This document shows positions 33,735-45,870 of a stretch of 64,000 nucleotides of DNA, piece after piece (the first letter of the stretch is position 1; each line of letters opens with the position of its first letter). Below the pieces are notes generated by a model. That model was not told the origin of the DNA. It saw only the letters and a list, made by a program, of their open reading frames with translations, and did no database searches. Position numbers and translations under genes: made by a program. This DNA is from Cycas panzhihuaensis (lineage: Eukaryota; Cycadophyta): contig CM041465.1 in NCBI GenBank assembly GCA_023213395.1, positions 244,225,741 to 244,289,740 on the forward strand, written 5' to 3'.

Positions 33735-34242
33735 AAAAAGGAGACTTTGCGAATGGCAACTGAACTAGGGTTCAGAGTGGAGATAGGGGAGGTATCGAGG
33801 CCTGTGAGGACGTAGAGAAGGACAGACAAGCATGAGGGGAGAATAGCACCTCCAAAATGGGAATGTGAGGATGATGAGGCATCCTCCATAAGGATCATTG
33901 GGCCACTGTGTCACACTCATGTAAAGTTGGCACCTCTACTTGGTAATGGAGATAGTCACCAATAATTCAAGGATGACAGCTATGGTATTTCTGACTATAG
34001 GTAGAGGAGGATCCACAAAATAACATCAGATAGCTACAAGTTTATAGGTTATGTGGTGAGGAAGGAGATCGACTATAGAATACAATAGATCAAGGTGCTT
34101 ACAAGGTAGACAATGGAGAATAAAGCTACGATAAGAGGAGAAGAAACTCGGCTGCCCTTTCTAAGTGAGATACATTTGTTTGATTGAGGTTATATTTTTA
34201 GTTTTATTGAGTTCATATGTAAGAGTTTAGCTTAAATATGTA

Positions 34243-35560
34243 ATGAACCCTAAAATACAAAAATAATCTTCAAATTTCCCTAGAAGATCCTACTCAAAGG
34301 TGCTTAAAACTAGAGAGGAAGAAGAATGTGAGGTAACACCCATATTTCAAGATGACAAAATCAAGATACTAGTCCCTAAGAAGTTGGTTAAGAAAATCGA
34401 AAGGCATTGGATGAACTACTTCGTTGGTAGATTCTTAGGACCCTAACCTAATTTAGATGCAATAAGAAGTTGGATAAGGAATAAGTGGATGCTAAGCAAC
34501 TCGGTGGAAGTTATGGCCCTTCAAAGGGGCTGTATATTATTTAAATTTGTAACTGAGGAAGACATGGCAATTATCCTCCTGAAAGCTCCCTAGATGTTAG
34601 GGATAAAGGCTTTACTCTTGGAAAAATGGCCCTTTGAGTTTGATCCTATAGTACCTATGATTAAGCAAGACCCAATATGGCTAGTCTCCCCTCTAGTTTT
34701 AGAATATGGAATTTATCAAAGGGATGGCGAGAGTTATTGGTCCCCTCCTGGCTATAAACTCTACTACTAGAAATAAAAGCAGAATGATAAATGTCAGGTT
34801 CTATGTTTTAGCCAAGAATGATAAGGATTTACTAGATAACATATGGATTGATATAGAAGGCTAGAGCAAGGAGTAACCTTTGGTATATGAGCTAGATAAC
34901 TTTAGATGCTTGGTGCGTAGAAGGCTAGATCACTTATCTCAAAAATGCCCTAGGGAAAGGAAAGAGGAGGGAGTGAGGTAGGAGGAGGACATTGCTCTAT
35001 AGGATAACTTATCTAAGAAGGAGGAGGCTCAGGGGATGATGAGCCCAAAGAACCCCTGTTTAGATGTTGAGGAGATGAGGAGTCTGGTGTATCCCTATCT
35101 AGATACTTAGGAGACGAGGAGCCCAATGAACCTCAATCTGGATGTTTAGGAAGATAAGTTAGGATTTAACCATAAGTTGGAGGACACCCTTTTAGAGGAT
35201 GGAGAGGAGGTCTAAGGTTACAAAAATAGGGCTATGAAGGATGCCTCTCCTCAGGAGGAGAAGGAAACCAAGGAACTATATCTAAGGGGGAGGTAGGAAG
35301 GTTCAGAAGGGCCAAAAAGGGAGAGGATAATTAAGGGAAAAGCCCATTAGGAGGAACAAAGAGAGATGGGTTTGAAAAAGGGCCTGGATGTAGGGTCTAA
35401 AAGAAGAGTAGGGAGATCCCCTATCAAGATCCTAAGAGAGAGGTAAGCAAGCTCTCAAATCAATTAGGGTAGCTAGAAGACCTTAAAGGATGGTTTCTTG
35501 GAAGGACCAAGACTAAGACCTAGAGAGGAGACTCGTGAAGGCCTCAAAGAGGAGGGAGGA
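34243..35560 (+). pseudogene. LINE-2 ORF1 (Gag-like, DUF4283 type)
   Basis: From the ATG at 34243 the frame reads through LVGR-like blocks: WMNYFVGRFLGP, a stop, NLDAIRSWIRNKWML, GCILFKFVTEEDMAIILLKA and LLLEKWPFEFDP (about 34610). These fit the plant L1 ORF1 domain (VGKFLGxRP, IRxWLxxxW, GFxxFxFxxxEDAxxVL, LxLxRWxPxFDP). A damaged zinc knuckle reads FRCLVRRRLDHLSQKCP (about 34902-34952). The rest is highly charged and acidic. ORF1 proteins bind LINE RNA. Stops and shifts show it is inactive. Confidence 0.8.
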
Positions 35561-35576
35561 GATATCTAGAAACCTA

Positions 35577-36330
35577 GGAGAAAGAGATAAAGCTAGTCTC
35601 TTGGAATATAAAGGGATTGAATGCCCCCTCAAAACAAAGGGTATTGAAGGATATGAGGATGAGAGAGCAACCAAACATTATTTTTTTACAGGAAACAAAG
35701 TTGAATATGGAAAATAGTATACGAAACAAAGGGAAGATCTGGAAGAAAGCTAGGATGTTAGTAGTGGACAATGTCCAAGGGGTAAGGATATTGATGATAT
35801 TGTGGAACTTGAAAGATTGGATGGGGAAGATTTTAAAGGTGGGGGATGTCTACATATCTATGTGGCTTACATGTAGAAGGTCAAACCTAAAATGGTTGGC
35901 TATGAATGTATATGCTCTAAACCAATAAGAGGAGAGGAGATATTTTTGGGAAAGGTTACTGGAGGATCATAAAGAGTGCATTATGCCTTGGTTAGTGGCT
36001 AGTGAATTTAACTCGCCCCTTTCCCCAAGCGAGAAAAGAGGGGGACAGGAGGGGTGTTTGAGCATCATGCAATGTCTTGGTAACTTCATCCAAAATGATG
36101 GGTTATTAGAGGTCCCCCTCAAAGGAGTTAAGTTCACCTAGTCGAATAGAAGGATTAAGAGCTAGTATATCTAGGTGAGGCTCGATAGAGTGTTGATTAA
36201 CTATGAATAGGCTAGATGATTTAATGATATAGACTTAGAAGTGCTCCCAAAATCTATATCAAATCACTCCCTACTTCAACATATCCTTTTTTATACTAAG
36301 AAACATAAAGGGTCCCTATTTAGATTGGAA
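35577..36330 (+). pseudogene. LINE-2 ORF2 endonuclease domain
   Basis: Starts KLVSWNIKGLNAPSKQR and IIFLQETKLNMEN (open frame 35617-35928), the N-terminal APE-type blocks with Asn and Glu of the active site. Then VASEFNSPLSPSEKRGG (about 35995-36045; family GGDFNxPLxPSEKRGG, Asp reads Glu), LDRVLINYE and ISNHSLLQ (about 36260; family SDHSPL, Asp reads Asn). The domain nicks target DNA. The loss of two catalytic aspartates and several TAG stops show it is dead. Confidence 0.85.
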
Positions 36331-36399
36331 ATGATGTAGGTTAGACATTTAAACTTTAGGGATAAGATTGATAATTGGTGGAAGACTCCTATCCAGGGA

Positions 36400-39010
36400 C
36401 ATGTGATGTATAGGTTTTTAAAGAAGCTAGACTGGGTTAAGAGATAAGTGAAAATATGGAATAAGGAGGTTTATGGAAACATTATTACAACTAAGAAACA
36501 GATCATTAGGAACCTAGAAATTACCGAGAGGAGGATCTAGGAGGAAGGGAGATATGAGGAGCTAAACAAATAAGAAAAGGACTAGGTTAAGAACCTAGAG
36601 GAATCCTTAATCAAGGAGAAGATTCATTGGAAATAGAAATAAAGGGCCCTATGGTTGGTTGAGGGAGAGAGAAACACCAAATTTTTTCATATGATAGCTA
36701 TGAAAAATAAAGCAATAGGATCGATAGCCTCCTAAACAAAGATGCTCAAGAAGTCAAGGGTTAGGAGCATCTGACGGTTGTCACTATGGATTATTTTAAG
36801 GAACTGTTTAATGAACTGGGATGTCAAGATGAGGAGGTTAGAAAGGTTTTTCTTAGGACCATTCCAAAATTAGTCAATGAAGCCCAAAATGATATGCTCA
36901 AAGCTCCTTTCACCATGGAAGAAATTATGAAAGTAATTTTTGGGATGAAGAGGGAGAAGGTCCTCGGCTCGGATGGGTTTCCCCCTAAATTCTATCAAGA
37001 ATTTTGGGAATTAAAGGGGGCTTTGGATAAATTCCATAGGAACTGTAAGCTTTTGGGTGAATGGTAAGCCACATTCATTATTTTAATACCCAAAAAAGAA
37101 AGCGCAAAAAGGATGGAGGACTTCTATCCAATCAGCTTGTGTAATGTAAAATATAAAATCCTCTCTAAAATTCTAGAAAATAGATTAAAGAAAATCCTTC
37201 CTGGGATTATATCTTTGAACTAGTATGGTTTTGTCTAAGGAAGGTAAATTTTGAATGGTATAATTATTGTTTATAAGATACTCCACTAAGACTAGACGAG
37301 AAAGGAGAGCATTATATTGATTAGAATTGATCTCTGAAAAGCCTACAACAAAGTTTCATGGGATTGCCTATTGGAATATATGGAAGCCTTTAGGTTTAGA
37401 GAGGTTTAGAGGGACTAGATGTACCTATGTATTTCCAAACCTCAATACTCTATGATTATTAATGGCTTATCATCAAGCTTCTTCCTAGGCCTCAGAGGTT
37501 TAAGATAAGGAGACCCTTTATCTCCTTATTTGTTCATAATTATGGCTGAATTATTGGGCAAGGCTATGGAAAAGGGTAGAAGATTGGGTATAATCAACGG
37601 TGTGAAGCCCACCTCTAATATCGATAATGTCATGCACCATCAATTTGTTGACGATAATATCTTTCTAGGGAAAGCAGTTGTCAGGGAAGCACATAGGTTC
37701 AAAGATGGTTTAGAAAGGTTTGAGAGGGCCACAAATCAAAAGATAAACCTTAGCAAAAGTAGTGTTTTCTTCATAAACATAATGGAGTATACTCAGAGGA
37801 GGATCATTAGTATTTTAGAGATGAAAATTTAAAAGTTTCCCACCTTGTACTTGGGTATGCCCTTATTCATGGAAAATATACCTACGAAGATGTGGAATAT
37901 AGTTATAGATAAGATTCAGAGAAAGTTAGCTAGTTGAAAAGGAGACACCTTAAGTCAATTCTAGAAGGTTCTATTAATTGCAACCTCCCTTTATAGCATC
38001 CCAGTATACTTGATGTCCTTATTTAGATTGTTGACCTTGTTGTTAGTGGTGATAGAATCGATCTAGAAGAGATTCCTCTGGTCTAGGGTGGAGAAAAATG
38101 ACAGAGTCAATTTGGTGGGTTGGGAAAAGGTTTGCCTCCCAAAATAGGCAGGAGGTTTAAATCTTAGAAGACTCTCACTTTTTAACAATACTTTGGTTGC
38201 AAAGATAGGCTAGCACCTGGCCAAAAAGGATGGTGGTTTATAGGAAAGGATTTTGACCCAAAAGTACCTCCAAGGAGGGAACTTCTTTAATGTAAACTTG
38301 GTACCATCCCATGGATCCCCCATCTAGAAGAGCATCTTGAAATCTAGAGAGATGTTAAGGAAATAGGCACAATGGAGGCTAGGCGATGGTCAATCTATAA
38401 GCTTCTAGGAGGATGTTTGGTGTGGTGATTCAGAGCTAAATAATAGATAAGAGTTGGCACCACTGTAGATCCTATGTGATAGTATCTACAAGAAATATAT
38501 AAAGGACTATTGGGGTAGGGGAAGAAATAGAAGATGGAGGAGATTTGAGGACTTAGAGGGGGAGTTTATCTTCTAGGAGAGGATTACTACCCTAAGAGTG
38601 GAAATTGAGAGGAGTTATATTCTAAAAAGGGAGGAAGTAAATTTTATAGTATGGCCTTCATCCCATTCGGGTAATTACTCTATGAAGTAGGGATACCATT
38701 ACTTATATCTCATAAGGGGGGGCCAGAGGAACCCACTTCTAGAAGGGGTTTGGAAACTAAACCTATATCTGAAGATTACTCTGTTTTAGTGGGTGTGTTT
38801 GAAAAATAAAATTCTCATAGTTGATAATCTTAGGAAGAGAGGGTTTGCGATTCCAAATAAGTGTGCTCTTTACCAGACTAAGGAGGAATCAATAGATCAT
38901 ATTCTCCTCCACTGTTATTATTCTAGGAAAGTATGGAGGCTAATAATGGGCTAGTTTGAAGTCTAGTGGGTGTACTCTAGGACTTTAGTGGAGCAATGGA
39001 TTTCCTGGTA
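36400..39010 (+). pseudogene. LINE-2 ORF2 reverse transcriptase and zf-RVT domain
   Basis: Readings: MDYFKELFNE and FTMEEIMKVIFGMKREKVLG, SDGFPPKFYQEFWE (about 36974), ISLCNVKYKILSKIL with one shift, IRIDL, a stop, KAYNKVSWDCLLEYMEAF (about 37320; Asp of KAYD reads Asn), SPYLFIIMAELLGKAMEKGR (about 37520), HHQFVDDNIFL (catalytic FVDD, about 37640) and TNQKINLSKSSVFF. The zf-RVT part follows: VCLKNKILIVDNLRKRG and ESIDHILLHCYYSRKVWR (about 38885-38940). LINE-1 has the same blocks (ATNQKINLEKSS), so the two are one family. Confidence 0.9.
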
Positions 39011-39289
39011 TAACCCCTTCAGGAGAAAATCCCTATCTAACATATGGAAAATCTCCCTTCCAGTAGTGATGTGGAATCTATGGAAGGAGAGGAATAGGAG
39101 GGTCTTTCAAGATAAACAGCTTGACAAATACAAGATTTTCAACATCATTCATTCAAAAATGAGAGAGATTAGGAGGCCCAGAGATGAAAAATGTATGACA
39201 ATCTAAGAGAGCCACATACTAAAAAAATGGGGGATTACTTCTAAGATCCAAAAGGAGCATAGAAGGCCTTACTCTTAGGTCCCTCCTGG

Positions 39290-39690
39290 AGAATCATGGG
39301 TAAAAATAAATTTTGATGGAGCCTCAAAAGGTAATCTTGGAGAAGTCAGGGGGGGGGGATATATGTAGAGATACTATAGGGGGCATAAAGTGAGCTTTTG
39401 CTAATTATTATGAATAACAAATTAACCATAGGCTAAGATGGCAGTTATAATGAAATCTATGGATTTGGCTATAGATCAAGGCCATGATAAGATAGTTCTA
39501 GAAGGGGATTCACTAAATGTGATTAATCTCCTCAAAGGCTCAGTGGATCTAGACTAGAGAACCAAAGCTTTAATTAGGGACTTGCAAGAAATCTTGAAAG
39601 GATTTAAGGTTGTTCAACTTAGACATACCTATAGAGAGGGTAATAAGATGGAAAATAAGTTGGAAAACTAGGGGATCACCCACAAAAGGT
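39290..39690 (+). pseudogene. LINE-2 C-terminal archaeal-type RNase H
   Basis: Reads VKINFDGASKGNLGEVRGG (about 39307), after a shift MAVIMKSMDLAIDQGHDKIV, LEGDSLNVINLLKGS and VVQLRHTYREGNKMENKLEN. The first and second catalytic Asp (FDG, GDS) remain; the last Asp of the family form NxxADxLAN reads Glu-Asn. The GNxG loop matches the archaeal-type RNase H of plant L1s and LINE-1 here. A G-run at 39351-39359 adds a frame problem. Confidence 0.85.
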
Positions 39691-39945
39691 CTATGGTATA
39701 GGGAGAGGATCTTCTTGAGGACATTTTGAGATTGGTTAAGGAGGAGAGAGTCCATGAGAGGTAGCAGAGTTAGCCACTATGCTTAGCTAAAGGTGTGTAT
39801 GCTTTGTGTTGAATAAGGTTTAGTTAGGTCATGGTCTTGTTATGTCCATATATTTTTCCCAAGGGGTAGCTTATGTAATAGGTTTTGAGATCTTATTAAA
39901 ACCCATATTTAATTCTTTTACCTTATTAAAAAAAAAAGAAAAAAG

Positions 39946-40841
39946 AAGATGTTATAAAGATAGATGGGGTAAAGAAGGGGGAGGGGAAATGGAGAGTATG
40001 TGAGATGTCTATAGCCTATTAACCCTAAAATTTACATAAGAATGACATCTAATCCACTTAGAAGAGTGCAAGGAGCTTGTCAAAATCGAGTAGATGAGTT
40101 TTAAAGGTGAAATTGGAGTTATGAGGCCCATCAATAACTTGAGTGTTGATATACCTAAAAAACTAATTACAAAAACTAACCCAGTATAAAATGATTAGTG
40201 TGATGTGTTGATCAAAATAAGATGCATGAATTTTAATAGTAATTTTTTTACCATAGACCTTTTTTTTTTTTTTTTTTTTTATGAATACAATTATTTAAGT
40301 TATTTTTTAATCTAATCAATATTCACAAAGTTATAGCCTTTTCTTTCTAGGTTTATGCTTGTAGTAAGTAGATGGTTGATAATTGTGTTGTAAGCTCGAT
40401 TTCTTTTTTAGAGAATCCCACCAAACACTTGACAAAAGTAGGCCCTGTAATAAGCTTCTATATTGATACTATAGTTTGACCCAATATCTCAGGGCACTAC
40501 TTATAGAGGAAAGACTATCTCTATAAGGTTTATAGTTGTACAAATGTATTCATATGGAGTAACTTCTAAGCACTAACTACTAACTTATGTACTATAGAGG
40601 ATAAACGATCAAAAGGTTACTTATGCTAGGATAGAAAAGAAGCCTATATGGGTCCTCTTATATTACCCAGGGTACATAAAGTTTTAATTTTGTAGCCAGT
40701 TTCTATCAGTGGCTTGGTTCAAGAATATTATCTCCAGTCCTTCATGCAAGGGGTAAAAAAGCCATAGTGCTTTTAGCCAAAATAATAGATCTATATGAGT
40801 TTTATAGACCCTTGACATAGGGTCTCTATTAAATTAGGAGT
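39946..40841 (-). mobile_element. gypsy-3 remnant: leader region left of copia-3
   Basis: No coding motif. 40450-40835 is similar to the gypsy-2 leader (30850-31230), sharing blocks such as AATAATAGATC and TTTATAGACCC and the same order, so it is the leader of a related minus-strand gypsy element. It continues to the right of copia-3 at 47824 with a primer site and LTR start. A pure run of 21 T lies at 40260-40280. 39961-40440 is unassigned. Confidence 0.6.
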
Positions 40842-41225
40842 TGTAAAAATGATAGGATCTATATACATGTAACATGATTTAAGTATAATCAGTAAAATAT
40901 TAACAAATATTTAATATATCAAGCAAATAAATACAATAAATGAGCATTTAATAGTACAGGTGAAATTGCCATACTGTAGGCTCTCTATCAAGTAGAGCTT
41001 CTATATTAATCACAAATCAACATAAATATACAAGCATGCAGGGCAATATTTATAGTCTTCTGCCAATATTATAATGTAATAGGATAGGCCAACTTAATAG
41101 CATAAGAGATAGACCTGACCTCACTATCCAATATAATTAAATTATATCAAGGGTCCATTAATATATTATAAATATTAATTTACATAAATAAGAAGAAATG
41201 AAGGAGATATTATAATGTTTTAACA
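40842..41225 (-). repeat. 3' LTR of copia-3 (384 bp)
   Basis: On the plus strand it starts TGTAAAAATGATAGGATC and ends TGTTTTAACA. It matches 47446-47823 throughout. Confidence 0.94.
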
Positions 41226-43090
41226 CCCTCCTTTAATAATAACTTCATTTCTTTGAATACCAAGGTCAAATCTAAACCATTCAAAATTTAGTTTACTAAG
41301 TGCTTTAGTGAAGATGTCTGCAACCTAGTCTTCAATAGGACAATAGACAAGATCAACTTCTCCATTCTAGATATAATCATAGATGAAGTGATGGTGGATC
41401 TTAATATGCTTGGTTCTAGCATGGAATATAGGATTCTTCATCATCTTCAACACACTTTGATTGTCACAGTACATGATGGTTGGTGAAGCCTGCTGAAGTC
41501 CAAGCTCAATGAGAATCCTTCTGAGCCAAATCAACTCAGTTATAACATGGATGGCTACTTTATATTCTGCTTCAATGGAGGAAAGGGCAATATTATGCTA
41601 CTTATTATAGCTCCATGAGATTACAAACGATATCATATTAAAATAATAGCTTGAAGTTGAATGGTATGTAGCCAGACAACCAGCCTAATCAGTATCTATA
41701 TGTTCCTTTAGAATAGGTAAATCAATCTTGTTGTACTTAAGGCCAAACTAATGAGTGCCATGGATATATTTAAGGATCCTAGTGGTTTCTTTCCAATGAG
41801 ATGCTTTGGGTTATGACATATACCTAGAGTAGATCCCTACTGTATATAAGATAATTGGGTAAGTGTGAGTGAGATAGATAAGACTCCTAACTAACTGCTA
41901 GTACAAGGTGGGATCAAAAGGTTTTCCTTGTTCATCTAGGTTTAACTTGGTTCCTATCTCTATGGGAATTGGTATAAGCTTACAATTTGTTATCCTAAAT
42001 CTTTCTAAGAGCTCATCAGTATACTTAGTTTGAGTAAGGAGGATGTGGCCTGGTTCTTGCCAAACTTCAATTCCAAGGAAGTAGTGGAGGAGGCCAAGGT
42101 CAGTTATCTCAAAGTTACTCTTTAACTCTTATTGAAGCCAAAATATTCCATTTGTATCATTTCCAGTGATAGCAAGGTCATCTACATAAAGTACAATGAT
42201 GGTGATCAAATTGTCTCTAACTTGAATATAGAGATTAGGGTCAAATGGTAAACAATTGAATCCATACTAAGTAAGAAATATATCTATCTTTGTATACTAG
42301 GCATATGGTACCTACTTGAGTCCATAAATGACTTTCTTAAGTCTACAAACTAAGTGTTCTTATCTTAGAATAGTATAGCCTTGGGGTTGTTTCAAGAAAA
42401 CCTCTTCTTTAAGATCTCCATTGAGGGAAGCACTCTTCACATCTATTTGGCAAATAGGGCATCCAAATTAGGCTACTAGGGATAAAATCAAAGAGAATAT
42501 AGTTATGTTAGCTATTGGTGCAAAGGTATCATCATAATCAATTCCTTCTTGCTATTTGAAATCTCTTACAACAAGGCAAGCTTTATGATGCTCCATAGTG
42601 CCATATTCATAGAATTTTGTCTTGTATAGCCATCTACAGTCAATTTCTTTCTTCCTAGGTGGAAATTTAGTCAACTACCAAGTATCATTTTTTAAGATGC
42701 AGTTCATCTCTTCATCCATATCTGCTTTCTACATTTGGTCTTTGACTGCCTCTTCAAATGTGGAAGGCTTAAGAGTTTCAAGGACACATGCCATGAGGGC
42801 AAAGTTTATAGAGTATCTCATCTTGGAAGGCCTCTTTACAGCTATGGGAGGAGGAGGAGCATCCTTTAAAATCTATTGTACCAACTTAGAAGGTGGCTAA
42901 AAGCTAGTGGCTTCCACATAAAGGTCATCAATTAAAATAGGAGGTAAATTTATACTTACTTGAGTGGATGACAAAGAATATATTGGAACTAATAATGGAC
43001 TAGGAAAGTAGGAGTAAGTTGGTATAGGTGTCTCTAAAGTTTATCCAAGGGTTACTTGTGATGCACTGACTTCATCTTCTACTACAATCT
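41226..43090 (-). pseudogene. copia-3 reverse transcriptase and RNase H
   Basis: Read on the minus strand, the part nearest the 3' LTR encodes RNase H (around 41300-41700) and the rest RT. The plus strand shows the complements of familiar copia blocks: around 42160-42200 for the YVDD region (complement of TGTACTTTATGTAGATGAC), around 42330-42440 for the [10 protein letters not shown] and DVKSAFLNG blocks, and around 42500-42640 for the start of RT. The YVDD-type motif is readable (LYVDD). The domain is broken by stops; I did not trace every frame. Confidence 0.75.
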
Positions 43091-44560
43091 GAGTTTAAGA
43101 AATAGTTAGTTCATGTGGTTTTTCTATAAAGATTACATCATGTCTCATGTAAGCTTGCTTACTAACTATATCAAAGTATTTATAGGCTTTGTAACCAAGT
43201 ACATGGCCAAGAAAGATGTACTTAAGGCTCTTATTATCAAACTTCTTTCTATTATCCTTTAAGACATATTTGTATGCCATGCATCCAAAGATTCTCAGGT
43301 GAGCTATAGATGGTTTTTAACCTAACCAAGCTTCTTTGGGAGTAATATTCCTAACTGTAACTATGGGACTTATGTTGGTTAGATAAGTAGACATGGCAAT
43401 GGCATTGGCCTAAAATTTGATAATAAGGTTAGTAGCACTAAGCATGGATTTTCCTTTGTTGATCAAAGTTTGATTCATCCTTTTAGTTATACTATTCTAC
43501 TAAGGTATGTGAGGAGCAAAAACTTGATGCTAGATGCCATGTTCTTTGTAAAAATTATTAAACTAATTTGAAATATATTCACCACCATTATCAAATCTAA
43601 GGGTCTTGATTCTCATCCCACTTTCATTTTCAGTAACAACTTTGAACTCTTTGAATCTGTCTAGGGCTTGATATTTATTTCTCAAGAAGTAGACCCATAC
43701 TTTCCTTGAGAAGTCATCTATGAAGGTTATAAAATACTAGCTACCATTGAGAGATTAGGTGGATATAAAGCCACAAATGTCAAATTAGACCAACTCTAAT
43801 AGTTGTGAAGCTCTTCATACATTCTTGGAAGGGAATTTTTCTCTTTACTACTTTTCCTTTAGGCAGGCCTTACATATTTTCTGGTATCTCTTGATTTTAG
43901 GTAGGTCATATATTATTTTGAGCCTAAACATAAGGTTCAAGCTTTATATATTCAAATGACTTAGGCATTAATTCCATAGGTGGTCTTTGGATCTATTTGT
44001 GATTAATTCATCTTTTGAATAGGAGCATTCTCCTAATTCATGTATGTAAGAGGACTCTTTCTCAATTACATCCTTTCCCTTATCAGATTGAGTTGTGTTG
44101 ACCATGGAATAGGATTCATGTTATGGAGTAGTGGCAAGGGGGATACCATCTAGTCTATATAAGCTACTATCTTCATGTCTTGTAGCTATAAGTTTTCCTA
44201 TAACATGATCTATAATTCTACAAATACCCTGGCTAAAGAGGACATCTAAGTTCTACTTATCCATTTAGCTGATAGAAAGCAAGTTCATCTTCATACTAGA
44301 TACAAGGAATGCATTATGGATGTGGTGTCTAATATTAGAGTCCTTCAATGTGATTGGTACCTTACTAATTTTGGTCACATTATAAGTCATGTTGTCCCTA
44401 AATGTGATCATTTGAGTGTTGATTGGTTGGGTCTATTCTAACACTTTTTCAAAACCTATCATATGCCTTATTGCACCAAAATCAAGAAGCCATGTGGTCT
44501 CATTAATTTGTGAGGACAATACTATAAAAAATAGGTTATGAAGAGAGGAGTCCTGACTAT
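43091..44560 (-). pseudogene. copia-3 protease and integrase
   Basis: After the Gln/Gly-rich tail the minus frame reads TTWLLDFGAIRHMIGFEKVL (about 44500-44440), the protease start (family WILDSGATxHMT), with the Asp kept and Ser changed to Phe. Then KDSNIRHHIHNAFLVSSMKM and NLLSIS, the pre-integrase block. The integrase C-terminus is clear: ITPKEAWLG, a stop, KPSIAHLRIFGCMAYKYV, then KKFDNKSLKYIFLGHVLGYK (open frame 43280-43095). The middle, 43400-44250, shows integrase blocks with many stops. Confidence 0.82.
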
Positions 44561-45870
44561 ATCCCATGTTGTTACCTTGTTATTGATTGTACTATTAGTT
44601 CCTTTAATTCCTATTTAAGAATTATTGCTTATTTTGAGGTCTTTGTCCTTATGTAGGCCTTGGATTTTAATTTTGCTAATATAATTAGCCTTGAGATTAG
44701 AATGATGCCCCCCCTTATAGGTAAAAAAAACCTCCTTATTGTTTAATGGGACCACCTTATTGATAATAAGGGCCTCCTTATTATGGAAAGGTGGATCCTT
44801 AAGGAGAACGTGGTCCTCCTTATTGAAAAGAAGCTCCTTGTCTTTGTTGATTATAACTAGAACCTCCTTAATAATATGTAGGTGCTTATTATTGATAAAT
44901 AGAGGGTGGTTATTGATAACATGACCCATATACTTGGCTCCCTTGGTTCTTCAAGAGTTGTAGATTCGTTTGTCTTCTCCTACGTTCAATAACTATGTGT
45001 CTAGTTTTTCCACAGTAGAGGTAGGTGACATTTGGTTTGCCCTACTGATTCTTTTGAGGCTGTCTATATGGTTGGTGTTGTAACTGCTGAGGCTATTGAG
45101 TTGGACAGGGGGAGGAGGAGGTGTTAACAAGATATTACTGAGTTGGCTATTGATGTGAGTCTTGTGATATAGAGAGAGAGTTCAAGAGTTAAGCTAGGTC
45201 TTATTGCTGACTAAGTTATTAGGTTGCTCTATTAATAGTCTTACCCTTTTCTAATTTTTGGGCTACAAAGCAAGAATTGAGTCAGATATCAATGTCACCC
45301 CTAGTCAGTTAAGAATATTCTCTTCTTGAGCCAAGAGCCCCTTCAAGGTTATAAAGTCCATCTTAGAATAGTTATCATATAATGTTTAAGATTAAATCAT
45401 GGTCGAAAGGTGGCTCACCAAGTATAATCAATTGGTTTCTAATGGTTTTGACTTCAGTCAAATGACTTATAATATTTTTTAGTAAAAGGCATGGAAAATA
45501 GGAAAGCCTTAAGGGTAAGGGCCATAGATTCATCCTTTCTCTTATAGAGTGAACAAAGTGTAGTCTAAACTTCATTAGAGCATTGTGTTATTTCAATATT
45601 TTGATCTACTTAGTCTTCAACTACTAAGTGAATGAAGGATAAGGTGATATTATCCTTATCTTTAAAGTTTGCTAAGGCTACATAATTAGGTGGAATAATT
45701 TTAGTGGAATTATTAGGATCTTGAGTGGGTTTAGGCATGGGTATGCCTCCATTGATATAGGCCTAATATTTATTTATAATAAGCAAGTTTTTGACTTATT
45801 TTTTCCATAGCATAAAGTTATTAATGCCATTAAGTTTAATGCTATTAGAAAGAAGCATTTGTAATGCCAT
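44555..45870 (-). pseudogene. gag: copia-3 Gag with Gln/Gly-rich repetitive tail
   Basis: The minus frame starts at the ATG at 45870-45868: MALQMLLSNSIKLNGINNFM, then LWKK (family KLNGxNYxxWxxxM), the copia Gag start. After a broken core, a Gln-rich stretch (about 45210-45030) leads to the zinc knuckle reading YLYCGKTRHIVIERRRRQT (about 45022-44976; two knuckle Cys read Tyr and Arg). Then come about 300 bases of imperfect repeats with the theme YQQGGP, GGPYYQ and GGPIKQ, where nearly every stop (TAA/TAG) sits at a Gln position. Gag forms the particle; the function of such a low-complexity tail is unknown. Confidence 0.8.
44630..44935 (-). repeat. imperfect ~24-30-bp repeats coding a Q/G/P/Y-rich Gag tail
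   Basis: On the plus strand the theme CCTCCTTATTG with spacer recurs at least seven times. On the minus strand in the Gag frame it gives GGP/GGS plus Tyr and paired Gln or stop codons. Other open frames over the same bases (44615-44929 minus, 44739-44924 plus) are shadows. Confidence 0.75.

Larger units (their letters stand above)
33735..39945 (+). mobile_element. LINE (L1-like), near full length (LINE-2)
   Basis: Order on the plus strand: Gag-like ORF1 (from 34243), endonuclease (35577), RT (36780), zf-RVT (about 38740), archaeal-type RNase H (about 39300), then a 3' UTR ending CCTTATTAAAAAAAAAA at 39945. The tail matches LINE-1. The 5' end is uncertain. AGATGTTATAAA after the tail (39949-39960) resembles AGATGTAATAAA at about 33724-33735, a possible target duplication with one mismatch. 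The GC-rich 33735-34240 would then be the 5' UTR. The many stops mean it is older than LINE-1. Confidence 0.88.

Noticed and set aside
33587-33898. Minus-strand 103-codon hydrophobic frame
   Set aside because: No homology, no coding context. It probably reflects the purine-rich plus strand near the LINE-2 5' end.
44615-44929. Minus-strand 104-codon Asn/Lys-rich frame and a plus-strand frame at 44739-44924
   Set aside because: Both are shadows of the Gln/Gly-rich repeats. The Gag frame is a different minus frame, tied to the zinc knuckle before it and the protease after it.
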